Positions 1 through 13,214 are shown, numbered from the stretch's first letter. The stretch is 64,000 nt of DNA from Stercorarius parasiticus (GCA_013396915.1 VWZL01001979.1:434001-498000); one strand, 5' to 3'. Made by a program: numbers and translations. The notes: a model not told the origin generated them from the sequence alone.

Positions 1-505
1 ACTCCATCTGGAGTACTGCATCCAGCTTTGGAGCCCTCAGCACAGGAAAGACATGGACCTGTTGAAGTGGGTCCAGAGGAGGGACACAAAAATGATCAGC
101 GGGATGGAACGCCTCTCCAATGAGGACAGGCTGAAAGAGCTGGGGTTGTTCTGGGGAGACCCTATTGCAGCCTTTCAGTACTTAAAGGGGGCTTATAAGA
201 AAGATGGAGAAAGACTATTTACCGGGCCCTGTCGTGACAGGACAAGGGACAATGTTTTTAAACTGAAAGAGGGTAGATTTAAGATGTATATAAGGAAGAC
301 TTTTTTTAAGAGGGTGGTGGAACACTGTAACAGGTTGCCCAGAAAAGCTGTGGATGCCCTGTCCCTGGAAACATTCAAGGTCAGGTTGGACTAGGCTTTG
401 AGCAACCTAATCCAGTGAAAGACATCCCTGCCCCATGGCACAGGGTTGGACTAGATGATCTTTAAAGGTCCCTTCCAAATTCATAATATTCTGTGATTCT
501 ATGAT
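1..505 (+). mobile_element. CR1 LINE, 3' end (starts before the window)
   Basis: Typical CR1 3' sequence: 'ctggagtactgcatcc' at the start, then a decayed reverse-transcriptase C-terminal reading (53-394) with the YLKG, LKEGRF and LPRKAVDALSLETFK blocks, then 'ttaaaggtcccttcc' and the ATTCTGTGATTCTATGAT octamer tail near 485-504. It lies antisense to EYS. Confidence 0.93.
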
Positions 506-1681
506 CGTGAATATAATTAATTTATCTCATTTGACATGGAGATTTTATCTGTTAATTTGTTTGTGTGTCTCTAGAGTAATTGTAACGTCACCATTTAGTT
601 ATAGGATAGAAACTAATCACAGATGATGATCCTCCCAGATTATGGAAAACAATGCCAGCAATCAGTGTAAATATTTGCTTAAGTTACAATAACAGTAATT
701 TCTGCCTGTCCATTTGACATTTGCCTTGTTAATTCTGTTGAATATTAGTGTAAATCCGCAACAATTAACAGAAAGACACAAAGGATCAACAGGTGGAAAC
801 TGAGACACAGATTGGAAGTAATACATTTGTTTCTTAATCTTCCTCATTTCATAAGAAGTGAAATTAGTTTAATTTCTTATAGCAATTTATAAAGCTATCA
901 AATTGCTACACACAACTAAGAATGATCATTCTTGCCTTAGCAGGTGTTTTTTTAAAATAAAACTATTATCCTTAAGCTTCAATTTCGTCCATCAATCAAA
1001 ATCCAGATATTGAGCATGTGATTGTATAGGGGAAGATATTTATGCTTCATTATTAAGTATGTTTATAGAATATTTTCTTAGTATTTAATATTTCTACAAA
1101 GGTAGCAGTTGAATAGCGCCTTAGATAATAATTGTGAGTTGATATATTTTTTAGATGTAGTAGAGAATAATGTATACAATCTATAGGGTATCTTAATTTC
1201 AAGGGAGTTTCACTATACTATGAGTATATATGGTATAAAATTACATGTATTTAGTCGGAAGCCTTAAACAGCCAGAGAATGATGATGAAGAATCATAGGA
1301 GATTTCTTTGGGTATATGTCTGTGCACATATACTATACAAACTAGCTGTCCTCTAAATTTGATTGCAAATTAACTTTCTCTTTGAGTACAAAACAAAGGA
1401 GTACATACATAACTGTAATCATAACCATTTCAATTTTTTTAGGGTCGGTTTATATTAGAAGTTTCCACATATAGTTCTGAAAAGCAGCAGAAGATAAATT
1501 TCCAGAAAAAGGGTTTCATATTGAACAGTGAATAGTTTAAGACAATAATATTTTTGAGCACTAGATTGAGAATCAAATTCACATGAGTTCACATACTGCA
1601 TGTAGTAACACCACCACCCTGAAATCTTAGCAAATCAATGTGTATTAACTAAAGCAGTTATATGACAGTATTCACACTAAC
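506..1681. other. EYS intron sequence 3' of the last exon, no other feature seen
   Basis: AT-rich single-copy-looking sequence between the CR1 tail and the donor of the exon at 1682-1881. No open frame, repeat signature or RNA gene is evident by eye. Confidence 0.7.
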
Positions 1682-1881
1682 CTGCAATGAAATGTTCTTC
1701 CAGGTCCATCAACACATACGCCTCCATTGGAACAGAGAATTGAGTTCAGTGTGGGCTCACTGCAAACATCAACATCAACTTCACAAAACCTGCCAGTGTA
1801 CCCACTCAGGCAAGTACAAACAAATGCATTGACTGAATCTTGACAAGAACCTCCATTAATGCAGGGGGCAGATTCACATTC
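1682..1881 (-). CDS. EYS: EYS internal coding exon (last in window): one whole EGF and most of the next
   Basis: On the minus strand the acceptor TTTCTCTCCTCAG precedes 1881 and the donor CAG|GTTAGTG follows 1682. The 200 bases are phase 0 in and phase 2 out. The reading is EC-ESAPC-INGGSC-QDSVNAFVC-TC-LSGYTGRFC, then EVDVDVC-SEPTLNSILC-SNGGVC-VDGPGRTFHC-R. The insertion-bearing module C-SEPTLNS-x-x-C followed by NGG.CVDGPG.TF matches the distinctive human EYS module with EPELNS and CVDGPGHTF (from memory), strong support for orthology rather than another EGF protein. CESAPC fits O-glucose and CINGGSC fits O-fucose. The next exon, which should begin with C5 of the last module, lies before base 1. 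Confidence 0.95.
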
Positions 1882-4800
1882 CTGAGGAGAGAAATAATAA
1901 CACATTGACTACACAGCTTTAAAACACATTACTTATTCATTCATATCAACAGCAAGTGCAAGAGACTGAATCTGGAGATTAGACAGGGTTGGACTTTTAT
2001 TGTATCATAGGTCTCTAATTTTGGGGCAATTTTTGTTTAAACAGAGATCCTTTGATTATAACTCATACTCTTGAAACTATGCTTGTTCCTACTAATTAAT
2101 CTTGGAGAAATGCAAATATGTTTTTATATAAGCAGTCTTACAGCCGTAAGTATGTGCTTCCCACTCATGATTCCTTTATTAAAATTTTAAAGAATGTTTT
2201 TGAGACATAGTTTATACAATTACTCCTAAGTTTTTATAGCAGGGTCTACTGCAGTGAAAAAAGACACATTAGTAAGACAATTCTGGACAGAATAAAAAAT
2301 TACTCATATTAACCAACACACACAAGCCTTTTATCAAATATTTGCTGATAAATGCTTTCTTATTATCAGTTAATGCATAATATTGCAAATAGAAACATGT
2401 AGAAATATTTGTGTTCACATAATAACAATTCACTCTGATAAAGCTAATGTGAAAGTCATCAAACTCAAACCATGCAAAGTAGCAGCAAATTAATGTTTCT
2501 CCAGAATTACAAGAGAATTTAGTTAGTGCAATTGCCAGTGCAAAAATGTGATTTTGCCCTTGAGCACAGAGACCTAGTTTTTGCCTATATCCCAAGTTTT
2601 ATTTTGCTGCTGCCACCCAAATAGTGTAGCTAAATCCAGTATTTTAAATTTATTCTCATTCTGCTGTAACTTTAGAAGGTTTAATTCTTTAAGGATATCC
2701 AAGGGCACTTAGATTTCCTGCAGGTACTACAGTTGCTTTGACAGAATGTAAGTTCAGATATCCATGGGGAATTATGAGAAAACAACTTATTTTCCTATAA
2801 GCTCTCCAGCTGGGTGTCTATAGGATGATTTATTAGTGAGCATTACATAAAATAATTGAATTACACATCCCACAGGAAGATGGGGATATTTCTACAGACT
2901 ACCAAAAATCCTGTGTCTATGTTCTAGAAGTAGTCTTTTGCTATATTAATTACATTTGTTGTTGTCAAACAGAAATCTTCTTTGTTTTGTTTATAAAAAA
3001 AAATCTCAAATCACAGTTCCAACTTTCTGGCTTTTTTTCTATTCCAGTATTCTCTTGTCTAGTCTTCTTAATTTGTATTCACTTGTATCCCTCCCTGCTA
3101 CTTCTCTTTGCTTATTAGGAGAATAAATTAAAAATCTATCAATTAATGGATCAATTTTTTATCTAATTATAATTCAAAAATTAAAATTCAAAAAATATCA
3201 AAATCATCAAAGTAACTAAGGATAACTTTAGTGCTCAGAGAAATGTTCACAGCTTCAACTCAATACACCATCACAGCCATACTAAATTGCAAACTTAATG
3301 TAAAACTTTGTCATTTTCCTCTATGGAATGTATTGTTCTTGTAAAATTTTACAAAACCGCTCAGAGTAATTAGTTTGTACAGTACTATAAAACCCAGACA
3401 GTTTGTAGGAAAGAAATCACTCCTATCACTTTCCAGTTTATTTTGATGCGCTGTAGTTAAAAGTCCATCCTTTGCGAAAAACAGAGTACACACTGTTACC
3501 AGAGAAGGGCTAGTCTGCACTGTTCTTAACTCAGGCAAGAAAATTGTTTCCGTGAACAGACAGACAATTATGGTAAAAATGCCACACATCATAACTTTAT
3601 GCCAAATTAGGTGAGCTACCACACCACCACTAAATGCTGTTATTCATAGTATAAAAGAACAAGAACATTAGATGGCAAACTGAAGTTGCAACACAGCTAT
3701 GACCAACTCCTGCCTATCTTAGATCCTGCCAGGGACTGACTTCACAGCCTGGCATTAGGGAACAGCTGGCTCTACAGAAAATCCCCAGCTACCGTGATTC
3801 CCTGGAGACAAGCTCACCTAACCAACAATACTATTTCAGTTTTGTCTTTCTTTTTATAATGGGAGATTGAATCTTAACTATAACCCCTAACCAGAGAGTT
3901 CCCAAATCAAAGCAACATTGCAGGGACTCACAGTCCAAGAAACACACCCTCACTTCTTCAGTAGAGCACAGTAAAAAGACTTTCTTGGGCACCTCAGGTG
4001 CCCAGTTCCCAACCTATTAAGATTATCCTTTTCTCCCCTAGAAGTGATCATATCCTGCAAAAAGAAATTTGCTTTTGAATAACTAAGAAACCTGAAAATT
4101 ACTAAAATGATATTCATGAAGATGGGTCATTTTAGCTTTTCTAAAAAAAATTTGTTCATCTATAAAAATGTCAAAATTGCTCACTTATCTATACTTCATT
4201 TTGTACCTTCTTATTTTCAATGAGTCTTTTTAAACTTCACTAATTTTGATCTGGAATTTAAAAATGCGTATTTTTTAAGCTTCAAAGACATAGTCTTAAT
4301 CTTACAGTAATCCTTCCAAAATGTTACAAATAACCTGTTTATGTAAAACAAATAAATATCACTATCACTCCTGCCGTCAGTGAGAGCAGCGCAAGCTTGG
4401 TCCCTTAAAAATTTACAGTATTTGGTTGGCAGATACAGAGAATAAATAACAAGTTTAAATGTTGACAAATAACTCAAGCTAATAGACTGTTGTTCATCTG
4501 CAGATAAATATGGATGACTGCAATTTTTTGCCACTAGAATCAAATGTTTGCCATTATCAGAAATCTACTTTGCAATACTTCACTCATCATGAGGCCAGTT
4601 TCTGTTTCATTTTTCTCTTTCCCCTCTCCTCTCCCACACACAAAGAACAAAATACCAAAATGAAACTCGCCCCCAACATCACAAAATTATTTCTAACATT
4701 TCAAAACTACTTTCGGTTCCTCAGTGGAGTTCTCAGCAAAAATACCCCATTTAGAAAGCAGAGAAAATGCTGAGATCTCCAGATACCACCAGCAGTCATA

Positions 4801-5213
4801 ACAGCGGAAGACTGAGGGGCAGTAATGGTGAGGACAGCTTTTCTTTCTTTGACTTTTCTGTTTGATTCCTCAGGACTGTCTACAGACAGCGAGTACTCTT
4901 CTTTTATTATTCTCTCAGATGTCTTTATTTCTTTCAAGCAACACTTTCACTTTTAGTCTCCTCTGAGAACACAGAAAATCTCATCCTTTGACTGGGGCCT
5001 CTCTGGCTCACTCAGGGTGTGAACAGGAGACATAAGCTTTCCTGTTGTGTACGAGCTCTGTGTGTGAGTGTCTCCAAATTCACAATTAGCCTGGCCTCAT
5101 AGGCCTATCGTACTTTTGCCCAAGCAGTAACACACTATTCCAGGCTTTGCAGATTGCTTCCTTTAAGAAAACAAATTGAAATAACTCAGGTATCTCTCTC
5201 ATCCAATCCTGTT
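1882..5213. other. EYS intron sequence, no feature seen
   Basis: Part of the 13-kb intron upstream of the exon at 1682-1881. It is AT-rich with scattered short frames of up to about 108 codons that show no family motif and are interrupted on both strands. I see nothing functional here. Confidence 0.65.
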
Positions 5214-5961
5214 AAAAGAACTTTACATGACAAGGTTTTGTTTGGGGGGGGGGCTGCAGGGTGGCCTCTGTGAGGAGGGGCTGGGGCTGCCCCTGCTGGA
5301 CACAGCCGGCTCCAGCCAACCCACTGCAGGGCATGGTTAAGCCCCACAGCCACAGTGGTGGTTCCTCTGGGAAAGTGTATTTAAGAAAGAGTATAAAACA
5401 TTGGGCAGCAAAGCATCACAGAGAAGAGTGACGAAAAAGTGTGAAAAACAGTCCTGTAGACACAAAGGTCAGAAAAGAAGGAGGGGGAAGTGGTGCTTCA
5501 GGCAATCTCCACCAGAGATTCCCCTGAAGCACCTGGACAGGGCCACTGTGAAGTGGTCTGGCCCCCTCCAGCCCATGGAGGACCACAGTGGAGCAGATAT
5601 CCACATTCTACATGTGTGAACACCACGCTGCAGCAGAAGGATGTGCTGGAAGGAAGCTGCAGTCCATGGAGAACCCACACTGGACCAAGTTCCTGATAGG
5701 AGCTGCAGCCTGTGGAAAGGAGCCTGTGCAAGAGCATGTTTTCTGGCAGGTTTGGAGGAAAGTGTTTTAGCTTTTCATTGTCAGTCAATTAAATTAATCT
5801 TCCTCAAGTTGAGTCTGTTTTGGTGACCATGACCAATCTCCCTGTGCTTATCTTGATCCATAAGTTTTTCTTCTCATTTCCTCCCTCTGTCCTGATGAGG
5901 AAGGGAAGTGCACAAGCAGCTGGGTGGATGTCTGCCAGCCAGTCAAAGTTAACTCACCACA
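5214..5961 (+). mobile_element. Solo LTR of an avian endogenous retrovirus, family 1
   Basis: The same family is seen at 29716-30619 and as a fragment at 13019-13214. Shared blocks are 'caaggtt', a G-run, 'ctgctggacacag', the TATA-like 'tatttaagaaag' near 5378, degenerate repeats built on 'ccatggag' and 'gtggagcag' (5573-5690), 'caattaaattaatc', and an end with 'ctcaccaca' at 5961. The orientation is taken from the TATA-like box preceding the poly(A)-type AT-rich stretch. The 5' end is approximate. No retroviral gene lies next to it. Confidence 0.8.
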
Positions 5962-8900
5962 CCTGTTTATTCACAGGCTGTAAAACTTTCCTTTCTGTCA
6001 TATCAGAGCAAGTAACCTGTCCAAACTGAGTTGTTGTATTGCCTAGTTTTTTCTGTGGCCATCATTGCCCTGTATCTTTTCCCTTTCTGTTTTCTAGCTT
6101 GTTCCCTTCACAGGCAGCTTCTGTCAAATCAGGGCTGCAGCCATCCATCTTCAAGGAAACCAGAAGGCCAGAAGACCTGCTCCTCAGGCCTCGTCAGGTT
6201 TTTCCTACACTCAAGAGATTTGTTCCTTCCATTGTTACCAAAAAAAAGATAAGTGCCACTTACTAACTTCAGTTGGGCTACTCTGCTCATTCCTTACACA
6301 TCATCACATCTGTAAATGATACCCAGTACTCACACTTCACAGCATACCAATACTCCCCTTTCCTAGCTCATCTTCTAGAACACAGCTTCAATAAGCTCCC
6401 TTATAAATAAATGAAATTATTTTACAAAATAGAAATTATACAATTGTGATTATATGTATAGAGTTTTTATCAACTCTATCTGACACACTTTATTCTCATC
6501 CAGGTATATTTGAGTTTTCTTGTATCTGATCTCCTTAGAGTAAGCAGGAGGGCTCCCTTTCGGTACGTGCTTTTTTTTCTGACTCTACTTTTTTCAGTGA
6601 AGCATAACTTTTCCCATTTTGATCTAACAGGGAGTCCTTTGAGTTTATGTGTTGTTAACAGGCAATGACCTTGGAAAAGATCTGAAAGTTATAATGGACA
6701 AGCTGTCAACATGAACTCCCATTGCAATGCTATGGAAAAAATTGCTACTGCTATCCTTAAGTCTTCAGAGAGGGGAACTGTGACTTACACTTAAACAAGA
6801 GATTATTCCTCTTTTAATGGCTAGGGGAAACTGAAATATTGTGCCAAGTTCTAGAATCTGTTTATTATAAAGGATGTCAAAAAACTGAGAATATAAAATG
6901 ATTTAGGTACTAGATAAAATGCTTTACAGTAAGCTAAATCTAAAGACAATAACACCTAACAGAATTTTTAGGACAGAATTTTTTTTCAAGAACATTATTA
7001 CATCATATATCTCATTTTCTCATGATACTGCCAAAAACATAAATAATATAAATGGGTTAAAAATTATTAGACAAATTCATGGAGTACAGGTTCTGTTTCT
7101 AGCTATTAAAGGCAATAATCAGTGTGAGTTCTTGCTATAAGGAGTTTCAGAACTCTTGACGGCTCTATGCGTGTTCCTAGGTTTAGTTGATCACCAAGAA
7201 AATTGACAGAGAGAGAGAGATAATGCCAGTGCACAGTTATTTTCAAAAAAAGTACTATACACTAAGGAGTATTTTAACTCACCGAGAAAGTCAGTACGAA
7301 AACAACTACCTGAATTCCCAAATCCAGATATATCCAGTTGAAGTCCTACTTTACTACTGAGAGGCAGCCACTGTAAAACTGTCAAAAGTAATTGATCTTT
7401 CACCTCCTTATTTTTTAAATAAAGACTGGATGCATCTCTAAAACATATACTTTAGGCAAACATAAGTTAAATACAAGTATTAGTTTCCATAAAGCTGTAA
7501 ATGAAAGGAATATACAGACTTCTCAGATGAGAAGAGAACGGTGATTTTCTGGATTTATTTTTACTAAATTATTGCTGCAGTACCTGTAAGTCCTCATTTA
7601 TTTTCTTAGCATAGTAAGACAACTAAAAAGTCAAGGCAAAAAAGTGAAAGAATATTAAGATTTCTAGTTATGGAACTTTTTTAAGGGTAGGTTTGGTTAA
7701 GAATCCTTAGTTCAAAAAATGCAAAACAAGATCCACTACATTAACTAGAGCACAGTAATTTATTGTTTCTTGTCCTCTGAATGTCATGGTGTAGTAAATC
7801 TTGTTTGTACTAGGAAAGGAATGACTGTCCCTTAAGAGAGCCCACCTGGCATGGCCCAGTCCACTGGTTCTGCTGGCAGGGAATTGTTCTGAAATCTGGA
7901 CTCTAGCAACTGACCTAGAAAGGCACAGCACTTTGCTCAAGGCGTATTGCTCCCTTATCCAAATCTGTGGGTCCATACTGACATCTGTCTTTGGAATTGA
8001 GGTCAATCTGCCTAAAAATTCCAACTTTCTGTATATTGCACTGTATCATTTCCATATTCAAAATCCATAGCTTGAAATAATTATGAAGGGATGCATTTTA
8101 GCAAATTAATAAAAATAGTGAAAATCCACTATTTTTCCAAAAATGTGTCAGTTAAATTCTGTTTCTAAGAACAAAATCTGTAAGTGCATTTTAAAAGCTA
8201 GGATTTATTTTTCCTAATAAAAAATTATTTCTAACAACATTTCAAAATTTATTTCTATAATAAAAATCCAAGGTAAAAAAAAATAATTGTGATGATAGAC
8301 GTATTTTTATTTAAGTGAAGTTTTGCTTTGTATCAGAAGATAAAGTGGACTAATTCTGAACATAACTCATGCAAATCCACTACAAGGGGGAAAAAAGTCT
8401 ACTGGAAATAAACATAAGTATTTACAAATCTATTTTTTGACATACTTGTATGCACGTGGTGCATTATACAGTCTAATTTCCTGTGAATACTTATGATATA
8501 AAGCCCCGAGTGCCATTTGCTGTTTGATTTCTTTGTAGACAACTACAGCACGATTATCTGCAAGAATGACTCGAAGCAGAAAAAGGTAGTGTACTTATAC
8601 ATCAATTCAGGGAGTGGAAGCAAGCATCCCGGTATTCGTGAGAAAACTGGATTCCAGGCGGCAGTCACTGTCTTGTAGAAGGAATAACAAGACAGAGCTT
8701 TAAAACTTGAATTTGATGGAGTTGAAAAGAAAGAAATGATAAAGGAAATCAAAGACAGGTACTGCAACAGGAAAGAAACATGCTTTATGACAGGACTGAG
8801 GGCAAAAGTATTCTCAGGTCAAAAGCGGAGATTTTTGTGATAAACAAGAGCCAGGGGGTTAAGAGTTTGGATTAGCATAAAAAAAAGGAAGAAATGAAAT

Positions 8901-9164
8901 CAATGCTGTAAATAATTGTTTTAGAAACTAATTCAGGGGTTAAAGCATTTTCATTTGGTGGATTAAATATACATACAATATTTTGTGGAATGAACTGGGA
9001 AAACTTATTTCCATGTTTCAGAATGTTGGGTTTATCCAACATCATTCAATTCAAAATGAGTGAAAAATGACCAAAATATCTTCTTTGAAATTTTGATTTA
9101 TAGATACAAGGAAAAGAGAAAAATAATAAAAATGAACCTATTTTTTAGACAACAATACAGAGCA
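5962..9164. other. EYS intron sequence, no feature seen
   Basis: AT-rich intron. The part at 7700-8030 is somewhat less AT-rich but matches nothing I recognise. Open frames here are short and without motifs. Confidence 0.6.
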
Positions 9165-9390
9165 GGAAAAGACTGGATCAGACTAGTGCTCCATCTAGCC
9201 CAGTATTCTGTTTATAATAGCAGCGGAGAGAAAGCCACTTGAAGAAAATCATGTGAAGTTTGCCACTTTCTACAGTCCCTCTCCAATGTCTCCTTCCAGC
9301 AGGCAAAACTGTTGAATCATACATGATAAACAGTGCTTCTCTGACTGGTTGATTTATCATTAATTTATGGACCTATTGTCCATGACTTGC
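9165..9390 (-). mobile_element. Old CR1/L3-like LINE fragment, 3' part
   Basis: Begins 'actggatcagactagtgctc' and 'catctagcccagtattctg', the conserved tail seen in old amniote CR1-group LINEs, and runs to 'acctattgtccatgacttgc'. It continues beyond the LTR at 10115, so one element was split by the LTR. Confidence 0.75.
9386..9390. repeat. Target-site duplication CTTGC, left copy
   Basis: CTTGC directly precedes the LTR's TGTCCTGG and is repeated exactly at 10115-10119 after its terminal GACA. Confidence 0.88.
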
Positions 9391-10114
9391 TGTCCTGGTT
9401 TGAGGTAAAACAGAACCAACTTTCTGTTCAGTAATTTTACTTCTTAGCTAGGCCTCTTCTAACCCTCTGAAATTAACAGCATATTGTGGCAAAAATGGTT
9501 CATTCTCAGAGTGATAAAACCAATGTTTACAGTTTGTGCCAAGAAATGGTATGCAGAGAGACTTTTGCTTATACTTATTGCTGTAACAACCAAGGGCAGA
9601 TAATTTTGTTATTTGTCCCGTTAGAGGGTTGGAAGCGGAAAAGCGTAGAGGGGTCTCACCTGCGGGAAGGAGCGGACAGGACAGGTGACCCAAAACTGAC
9701 CAACAGGGGTATTCCATCCCATCTGCCCCATGCTCAGTATAAAAGCTGAGGGATCAAGGGGTCAGCTCTCTTCCTTCAATGGCTGACGTCCAAGGAGGAT
9801 CCTGTCTGTTCATCTCCTTTTGATCCCAATCGGTGGGTTTCTGACTCCAGGGCTGGAATCCAGTTCCCACCCGTTGCTTAGTCCAGTCTGGAACTTCCCC
9901 AGTGTCTGACAGTGACATCATCCTGGGAGCTTAATACGGTTTTGTATATATTGTTATCTATTTCATTATTTTCCTTATCTTAATATTTCATTAAAGTAGT
10001 TTAGTTCCTTCTAAACTTGTAAATCTCTTTATCTCTCCTCCTCTCCATGTACAAGAGCTTGGGGGGGGAAGCATCTGTCACCTGCCATTGGCCAATTTAG
10101 CCAAAACCACGACA
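9391..10114 (+). mobile_element. Complete solo LTR, family 2 (class III/ERVL-like)
   Basis: Exactly delimited: starts TGTCCTGGTTT and ends AAAACCACGACA, near-perfect inverted termini, flanked by the identical 5-bp duplication CTTGC. A TATA box (GTATAAAAGC, about 9737-9746) and a downstream 'attaaa' poly(A)-type signal (about 9991) give plus orientation. The 5-bp duplication fits class III (ERVL-like) integration. The proviral interior is absent, as after LTR-LTR recombination. A second copy of the family lies at 26401-27065 in the opposite orientation. Confidence 0.9.
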
Positions 10115-10119
10115 CTTGC
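10115..10119. repeat. Target-site duplication CTTGC, right copy
   Basis: Exact partner of 9386-9390. Confidence 0.88.
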
Positions 10120-11270
10120 CTAATTTTTCTGAGGATCAACCACCTCCCCAGACTTCTGGGGCAGCAAGTTCTAGAGTTCTCTGCTTCCTGTGAAAGAAAG
10201 TATTTTTATTTCTTCCAAATGTTTCTCTATTTTCATCATGTCCCCCCAATTCTTTTACTACATAATCTGGTGAAGAAATTTTCCATTTAAGTTTACCTAC
10301 CACTGTCATAGTTTTCTAAACCTTAATTACATTCCCCTCAGCTTTCTTCCCTTCAAACAGAATAGTTTCAGCCATTTAAATCTCTCCTTACAAGGCAACT
10401 GTACAATTCCTTATAATTTTTGTTGCCCTCTGTAACTTCTTTTAACTCTACAAAATCCTCCTTGAGAAGCAAGGTCCAGAACTATGCACAGTACCCAATA
10501 TGGGAGCCCACTCGGGATTTATACAGCAGTAAAATCCTGCCCTCTGTCTTGCTCCCTGTACCCTTCCTGACCATGCCAAATGTCTGGGGTTTTTTTTTGC
10601 TATTCTGCACTGCGACTGCACATTGAGACAACAATTTCAGAGAACTGCCAATGATTGCTTCAAGTCTTTCCTGAGTTGTAACTGACAGTTCTGAATTCTG
10701 CTGTAGGTAAGTACTAGGCTATTTTTCCTTAGATACATTATATTACACTGAAGCTTATCCACCACCTTTTCTGTTGTTGTGACTTACCCTGTCTGAGTGC
10801 CCATTTTACACTTTAGCCATTAAGCAATCCCACCAGTTCCCTACCTGGCTTCCTGGTTTTGATAAATGTGAAGAGCTTTTTACAAGTTAAAAGTATCCTT
10901 TACAAGGAACTTTTCAATTTGTGTTTTAGCTTCCTGCCACAATCTGAAATAATGTGTTTTAAAGACTTTTCTGTTCTTCCCATTTAGGCAAGTTTTCCAT
11001 TTGTAAAAATACCATTTTTTCCCTGTGACAGCTTTCTTAAGTTTCATCCTTAAGACACTCAGGGGCTTTGGACCACTTTGTGTTCTTGAATTGTGTCACA
11101 CATTTTACTCAGGCTTTTAACATATTATTTGTTTAATAGTCCCTAGTCTATTTTTAAGTTTCTTGAGGCTTTGGCTTGCTCCTCTTAAGGTACTTGAAAC
11201 ACAGTTTCCTTCCCTGAAATTGAATGCTGAATTTATTTGGCATACTTTCTCATACTACAGTCATAAACCT
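10120..11270 (-). mobile_element. Old CR1/L3-like LINE fragment, continuation 5' of the LTR
   Basis: Continues the element of 9165-9390. Blocks remembered from old amniote CR1/L3-type LINEs read in reverse are present: 'accagaactatgcacagta'-type text near 10468-10497, 'gggatttatacagcag', 'tgcacattgagac', and 'tttcagagaactgcca' near 10636. It is strongly diverged. The part after about 10800 is assigned only by order and is less certain. Confidence 0.65.
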
Positions 11271-11289
11271 ATCTATATTATAGTCACAC

Positions 11290-13015
11290 ATAGAATCATA
11301 GAATAGCTTGGGTTGGAAGGAACCTTTAAAGGTCATCTAGTCCAACCCCCCTGCAAGGACCAAGGACATCTTCAACTAGACTAGGTTGCTCAGAGCCCCA
11401 TCCAACCTGACCTGGGATGCTTCCAGGGATGGGGCATCTACCACTTCTCTGGGGAGCCAGTTCCAGTGTTTCACCACCTTCATCATAGAAAAATTCTTCC
11501 TTCTATCTAGTCTGAATCTTCCCTCTTTTAGTTTAAAGCCATTACCTCTTGTCCTATTACAACAGACCGTGCGAAAAAGATTGTCACCGTCTTTCCTATA
11601 AATTCCCCTTTAGGTACTGAGAGGCCGCAATAAAGTCTCCCCAGACTCTTCCCTTCTCCAGGCTCTCTCAGCTTGTCCTCATAGGAGGGGTGTTCCAGCT
11701 CTCTGATCATTTTTGTGGCCCTCCTCTGGACTCATTCCAACAGGTCCATGTCTTTCCTGTGCTGAAGGCTCCAGAGTTGGACACAGTTACTTCAGCTGGG
11801 GTCTCACCAGAGCAGAGCGGCAGAATCACCCCACTTGACCTGCTGTCCATGATTATTTTAATGTGGCCCAGGATACGGTTGGCTTTCTGGGCTGTGAGTG
11901 CACAGATTCAGATAAATGACATGCATAGCTCTTCCCTTGTCCACTGATGTAGTCACTCCATCATAGAAGGCCACGAGTTTGGTCAGGCAGGACTTGCCCT
12001 TGGTGAAGCCACGCTGGCTGTCTCAAATCACCTCCCTGTTCTCCACATGCCTTAGCATAGCTTCTAGGAGGATCTGTTCCATGTTCTTCCCAGCAAAGAG
12101 CTGAGGCTGACAGGTCAGTAGGTGCCAGGGTCCTCCTTTCTATCCTTTTTAAAAATGGGTGTAATGTTTCCTTTTTTCCAGTCACTAGGGACTTCACCTG
12201 ATTGACATCGCTTTTCAAATATCATGGAGAGTGGCTTGGTAACTATATCAGCCAATTCCCTCAGGACTTGGGGAGGCATCTCATCAGGACCCATAGACTT
12301 CTGTGTGTTCAGGTTCTTCAGGTGGTCATGAACCTGATCTTCTTTTACAGTGGAAGGGACTTTTCTTCACCAGTTGTAGTCTTGTGGTCCATCCACTTGA
12401 GAGGTGTGGGGAGAGAGGTGGCCAGTAAAGACTGAGGGGCAAAAGAGTTGTTAAGTACCTCAGCCTTCTCCTTGTCCATTGTTACCAGTTTTCCAGTCTT
12501 GCTCATCATGGGGGGTACGCTTTCTTTGACCTTCCTTTTCTGTCTGACATACCTGTAGAAGCCCTTCTTATTCTTTGCATCCCTTGCCAAGTTCAGCTCC
12601 AGTTTCACCCTGGCCTTCCTGACCCTATCTCTACATAATTGGGCAGTGCCCCTATACTCCTCCCAGGATACCTGTCCCTGCTTCCACTGCCTGTGCATTT
12701 CTTTCTTGCACTTCAGTTTGACCAGTAGGTCTCAACTCAGCCATAGTGTTCTCTTGCCTTCCTTTCCTGATTCCACACATCTGGGGATTGAGAGCTCTTA
12801 CACTGTGTGGAAAGCATCCTTAAAGATCCGCCAGGTCTGTTCTGCTCCCTCGTCCCTGAGAGCAGTTTACTAGAGCCCTATTGACTAACTCCTTGAAAAG
12901 CTGCAAGTTTGCTTTCCTAAAATTCAGGGTCCTGACTTTATTCTTCAGCTGACTCATATTCCTCAGGACTGCAAAGTGCACCAGTGCATGATCACTGCAG
13001 CCCAGCTTCCCACAC
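11290..13015 (-). mobile_element. CR1 LINE, long 5'-truncated copy
   Basis: Reverse-oriented CR1. It opens with 'tagaatcatagaatagc' and 'ggttggaaggaacctttaaag' (3' end) and runs through the 'tccagtgtttcaccacc' and 'cctcctctggactcattccaa' blocks, then back into the reverse-transcriptase and linker regions ('cttgcccttggtgaagccac', 'tctttgcatcccttgccaag'). A minus-strand frame at 12345-12698 reads [22 protein letters not shown] CR1 ORF2 linker text ([19 protein letters not shown]). The copy lacks some internal segments (the RT catalytic part near 11930 is jumped). The gene is broken. Confidence 0.9.
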
Positions 13016-13018
13016 TAT

Positions 13019-13214
13019 TTTTCCTCACTCCTCTCTCTGCTGGGCAGGGTTTTTTTACCTTTTCTTAAATATGCCACCACCTCTGGGGCTCAGCTGTGTC
13101 CCGTGGTGTTTCTGTTGGAGCTGACTAGAACCAACTGTGTCCAGCACTGGGCAGCCCCTGACCTGTTCTCACAGAGGCCGCCCTGCACCATCCCCTCTAG
13201 ACACAACCTTGGCA
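13019..13214 (-). mobile_element. LTR fragment, family 1
   Basis: Reverse-oriented 5' part of the same LTR as 5214-5961: read on the minus strand it begins 'tgccaaggtt' at 13214, then 'gcggcctctgtgag', 'ctgctggacacag'-like text, and 'catatttaagaaaagg'. It abuts the CR1 at 13015, so one may have inserted at the edge of the other. Confidence 0.78.
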
